From contig NZ_NOXW01000022.1 of assembly GCF_002251855.1 (NCBI RefSeq), positions 682,001-746,000 on the forward strand: a stretch of 64,000 nucleotides of DNA, in the 5' to 3' direction. The notes under the pieces are model-generated. The model did not search any database. It saw only the letters and a list, made by a program, of their open reading frames with translations, and was not told the origin of the DNA. Shown here in pieces: positions 61,871-64,000 of this stretch. A program made the translations under genes and the position numbers. Source of the DNA: Rhodoferax sp. TH121. Lineage in GTDB: Bacteria; Pseudomonadota; Gammaproteobacteria; Burkholderiales; Burkholderiaceae_C. Within the stretch, counting starts at the first letter, position 1; each line of letters opens with the position of its first letter.

Positions 61871-62515
61871 ATGTACCAGCCCAGCCACTTTGAAGAAACC
61901 CGCACCGGGGTGTTGTATGCCTTGCTGCGCAGTCACCCGCTGGCCACATTGGTCACACGCACTGCACAAGGGATAGAGGCCAATCACATCCCCTTGCTGT
62001 TGCGCACCGAGGGTGTGGACCGACCCGTACTGGTGGGCCACGTCGCGCGGGCCAACCCACTGTGGCGTGAGACCGATCTGGCCACACCGGTGCTGGCGAT
62101 CTTTCAGGGCCCGCAGCACTACATCAGCCCTGGCTGGTACGCCAGCAAGGCGGAGCATGGCAAGGTCGTGCCCACTTGGAACTACGCAGTGGTCCACGCC
62201 AAGGGCCTGTTGCGGGTGCATGACGATGCGACCTGGATTCGCCAGCAGATGCAAGACCTGACCACCCAACAAGAAGCGCCGATGCCAACGCCCTGGTCTG
62301 TGGAAGATGCCCCGCGCGATTACACCGACCGCCTGATCTCCGCGGTGGTGGGCATTGAAATTGCCCTCGACAGCCTGGTGGGCAAATGGAAGGTGAGCCA
62401 GAACCAGCCCGCTGCCAACCAGGCTAGCGTGCAGCAGGGGCTGCACGGCCTGGGCACCGATGCCGCTGCCACGATGGCAGGGCTGGTGGAAGGCTTTGGC
62501 GTGAGCGGCACGTGA
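61871..62515 (+). CDS. FMN-binding negative transcriptional regulator (PaiB-like)
   Basis: 214 residues. YQPSHFEETRTGVLYALLRSHPLATLV, IEANHIPLLLRT, GHVARANPLWR, FQGPQHYISPGWYASKAEHGKVVPTWNYAVVHAKG and LDSLVGKWKVSQNQPAANQASV match the PaiB/FMN-binding_2 family. Named for Bacillus PaiB, whose molecular role is only partly defined. Starts 11 nt after the DUF748 stop. Confidence 0.9.
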   Translation: MYQPSHFEETRTGVLYALLRSHPLATLVTRTAQGIEANHIPLLLRTEGVDRPVLVGHVARANPLWRETDLATPVLAIFQGPQHYISPGWYASKAEHGKVVPTWNYAVVHAKGLLRVHDDATWIRQQMQDLTTQQEAPMPTPWSVEDAPRDYTDRLISAVVGIEIALDSLVGKWKVSQNQPAANQASVQQGLHGLGTDAAATMAGLVEGFGVSGT

Positions 62516-62520
62516 GGGCA

Positions 62521-62536
62521 TAGTCCATTTGGGCTA
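62521..62536 (+). promoter_or_regulatory. TAGTCC-N4-GGGCTA palindrome upstream of PEP-CTERM gene 2
   Basis: TAGTCC-ATTT-GGGCTA, one mismatch from perfect symmetry, followed by TT. The next start codon is 66 nt downstream. It is the counterpart of the perfect palindrome at 16998-17013. Confidence 0.6.
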
Positions 62537-62602
62537 TTGGTCCGGAGCGGGCCTGTGGGTACGATGCTGGTCGTAGTCACACGATGCTCCAGGGAGAAAG
62601 AT

Positions 62603-63652
62603 TTGACCAAGTTACGCCCCCAATTGCTGGCTTTGGGCCTCGCGCTTTCGGCCACGCTGGCGCCACTGGCAGCGCATGCCGAACTGACCCTGGAACAGGC
62701 ACTGAACCAGTTCAACTTGGTGGTGCTGGGTGATGCCAAGTCCAGCTCCCATGTGGACGGTCGGACCTTTGTGGGTGGCAACCTCGCCGGCAATGGTGAT
62801 TTTGTGCAACACCCCGCTGATACCCCCGCGTCTGGCTACACCGGCCTCACGGTGCTGGGCAACGCCAATGTGGGCAGCGTCAACGGGCTGGGTGTGTACG
62901 TCGGTGGCAATTTGACGCAGGGCAATGTCAACTCGGGTGCCGCGCGCGTCCAGGGCAATGTGTCCAACGCCAACCTCAATGGCAGTGCCCCTGCCGCCAT
63001 CGGCGGCACGGTATTGGGCAGCAACATCAACAGCGGCCGCATCGGTGGTGCGGCCGAAACTGCGGCCCTGGTGGCCGCCGGGGCGCAAGCCAACGCCCAG
63101 GACTTCGGTGCCTTGTTCAGCCAGTCGTCCAGTTTCATTGCCGGCTTGGCGGATACCGGCGGCACTGTCAGCATCGCCTACAACCGTGTCACCTTCAACG
63201 CTGTGGCCACGAACGGCGTGGCGGTGTTCGATCTGTCTGCCATCGATGACGCCGTGTTTGCTGCCGGAGAGTTTCAGTTCAACCTGAACGGCGCTACCAC
63301 CGTCATCTTCAACAGCGACAAGGCGAATATCCAGACCAGTGCCAATTTCCTGGCCAACTCTGCGCTGGCCTACGGCAAGAGCTTTTTGTGGAATTTTTAT
63401 AACGCCACGGACATCGTGTTGGGCAGCCAGTTTGGCGGCAGCATTCTGGCCACCAACGCCAAGCTCACCAACGCCAACAACATCGAAGGTTCGGTGGTGG
63501 TGAAGTCGCTGGACCAGAGGGGCGAGATCCACCTGCAGCCATTCGCCGGCACGATTCCGGTCACCCCTGTGCCTGAGCCAGGCACCTACGCCATGCTCTT
63601 GGCCGGCCTGGCACTGACGGCCCGTGTGGTTGCCAAGCGCCGCAAGGTCTGA
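62603..63652 (+). CDS. Choice-of-anchor A family PEP-CTERM protein
   Basis: 349 residues from a TTG with AGGGAG upstream; an upstream alternative at 62537 lies next to the palindrome and is less likely. Signal peptide (cleavage after AAHA). LNQFNLVVLGDAKSSSHVDGRTFVGGNLAG marks the choice-of-anchor A domain. The C-terminus VPEPGTYAMLLAGLALTARVVAKRRK is the PEP-CTERM anchor. Secreted, exosortase-processed. Followed by a bidirectional terminator. Confidence 0.9.
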   Translation: MTKLRPQLLALGLALSATLAPLAAHAELTLEQALNQFNLVVLGDAKSSSHVDGRTFVGGNLAGNGDFVQHPADTPASGYTGLTVLGNANVGSVNGLGVYVGGNLTQGNVNSGAARVQGNVSNANLNGSAPAAIGGTVLGSNINSGRIGGAAETAALVAAGAQANAQDFGALFSQSSSFIAGLADTGGTVSIAYNRVTFNAVATNGVAVFDLSAIDDAVFAAGEFQFNLNGATTVIFNSDKANIQTSANFLANSALAYGKSFLWNFYNATDIVLGSQFGGSILATNAKLTNANNIEGSVVVKSLDQRGEIHLQPFAGTIPVTPVPEPGTYAMLLAGLALTARVVAKRRKV

Positions 63653-63667
63653 CGGGTTCTGGTCCCC

Positions 63668-63701
63668 AGCAAAAAAGCGCCCTGCGGGGCGCTTTTTTGC
63701 T
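63668..63701. terminator. Bidirectional terminator between PEP-CTERM gene 2 and pirin gene
   Basis: AAAAAAGCGCCC-TGCG-GGGCGCTTTTTT is a perfect stem with T-runs on both strands, flanked by GC and AG pairs. Confidence 0.92.
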
Positions 63702-63735
63702 GGCCTGCGCATCGGCGCAGCGTGGGGGTGAAGCT

Positions 63736-64000
63736 CTAGCGCTCTTCCACCTTGCCATCGGCGTGTTTGGCAAAGCGGCCCTGGGTGCGCGGGTGCACGG
63801 GGTCACTCGCGCCCCAGGGCCAGCCGCCAAATTCGGTGCGTCGGTAGTCGGCAAAGGCCTGGTGAATCTCTTGCTGGGTGTTCATCACAAACGGGCCGTA
63901 CTGCGCCACCGGCTCACCAATCGGGCGAGCCTGCAGCACCAACAGTTCACTCTCGGCCTCACCGTTCACGAAACTGCAGCCATGGTCCGCCTGCACTTCC
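63736..64000 (-). CDS. Pirin family protein, C-terminal part (5' end outside window)
   Basis: The last 87 codons read LLVLQARPIGEPVAQYGPFVMNTQQEIHQAFADYRRTEFGGWPWG, the conserved C-terminal cupin segment of pirins. The gene runs off the right edge. Pirins are metal-binding cupins, some with quercetinase activity. The role here is unknown. Confidence 0.88.
   Translation of the reverse strand, partial: EVQADHGCSFVNGEAESELLVLQARPIGEPVAQYGPFVMNTQQEIHQAFADYRRTEFGGWPWGASDPVHPRTQGRFAKHADGKVEER

Noticed and set aside
1..64000. Search for CRISPR arrays, insertion sequences, prophage genes, tRNA and rRNA
   Set aside because: No direct-repeat array with regular spacers, no transposase or integrase motifs, and no recognisable RNA gene were seen by eye; a dedicated search could still find a small RNA.

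Overview
The window looks like a chromosome segment of a Burkholderiales bacterium, most likely family Comamonadaceae and Rhodoferax/Polaromonas-like. The reasons are the high GC content, a Bug-type TctC solute-binding protein, a LexA-regulated imuA/imuB/dnaE2 mutasome, PEP-CTERM proteins, a GlxA-type regulator, an IolC-DUF2090 fusion, and many copies of a short dispersed repeat. I saw no rRNA, tRNA, insertion sequence, prophage or CRISPR array. The species assignment is inference.

Layout: 1-4 kb holds a Bug receptor (cut by the left edge), rpoH under a perfect CIRCE operator, and an acyl-CoA ligase. 4-6.7 kb is an isochorismatase / DUF1272 / EamA exporter / GlxA-like regulator operon. 6.7-16 kb is mixed housekeeping and transport, and includes imuA-imuB behind a near-perfect LexA box. 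16-23 kb has a PEP-CTERM protein, a response regulator divergent from dnaE2 across a second LexA-like box, a PagL-like barrel, and a CheX-like/CheY pair. 23-37.7 kb is a myo-inositol catabolism island: two Gfo/Idh/MocA dehydrogenases and an RpiR repressor on the minus strand; ABC transporter, iolC-DUF2090, iolD, iolE and iolB on the plus strand; then a LysR gene divergent from mmsA. 37.8-42.6 kb is a GntR-controlled amine/amino acid module (glutamine-synthetase-like ligase, class III aminotransferase, MFS exporter). 42.9-46 kb is a compact LysR / RidA / class V PLP enzyme / tautomerase cassette with somewhat different codon habits. 46.2-53.4 kb is a xylFHGRBA D-xylose operon. 53.6-57.3 kb holds secreted oxidative proteins (CRTAC1-like, vanadium haloperoxidase-like, intradiol dioxygenase-like). 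The window ends with a hemerythrin, a giant AsmA/DUF748 protein, a PaiB-like protein, a second PEP-CTERM protein and the C-terminus of a pirin.

How it works together: inositol is imported by the ABC system, oxidised by IolG, processed by IolE, IolD, IolB and IolC-DUF2090, and finished by MmsA to acetyl-CoA or propionyl-CoA. Xylose is imported by XylFGH, isomerised by XylA and phosphorylated by XylB. The two LexA boxes tie the split ImuA/ImuB and DnaE2 loci to one SOS mutagenesis response.

Two signals not explained by gene annotation stand out. One is a family of about ten ~55-bp repeats, most of them inside coding sequences and read in a single open frame. The other is a shared palindrome, TAGTCC-N4-GGRCTA, about 65-71 nt upstream of both PEP-CTERM genes.
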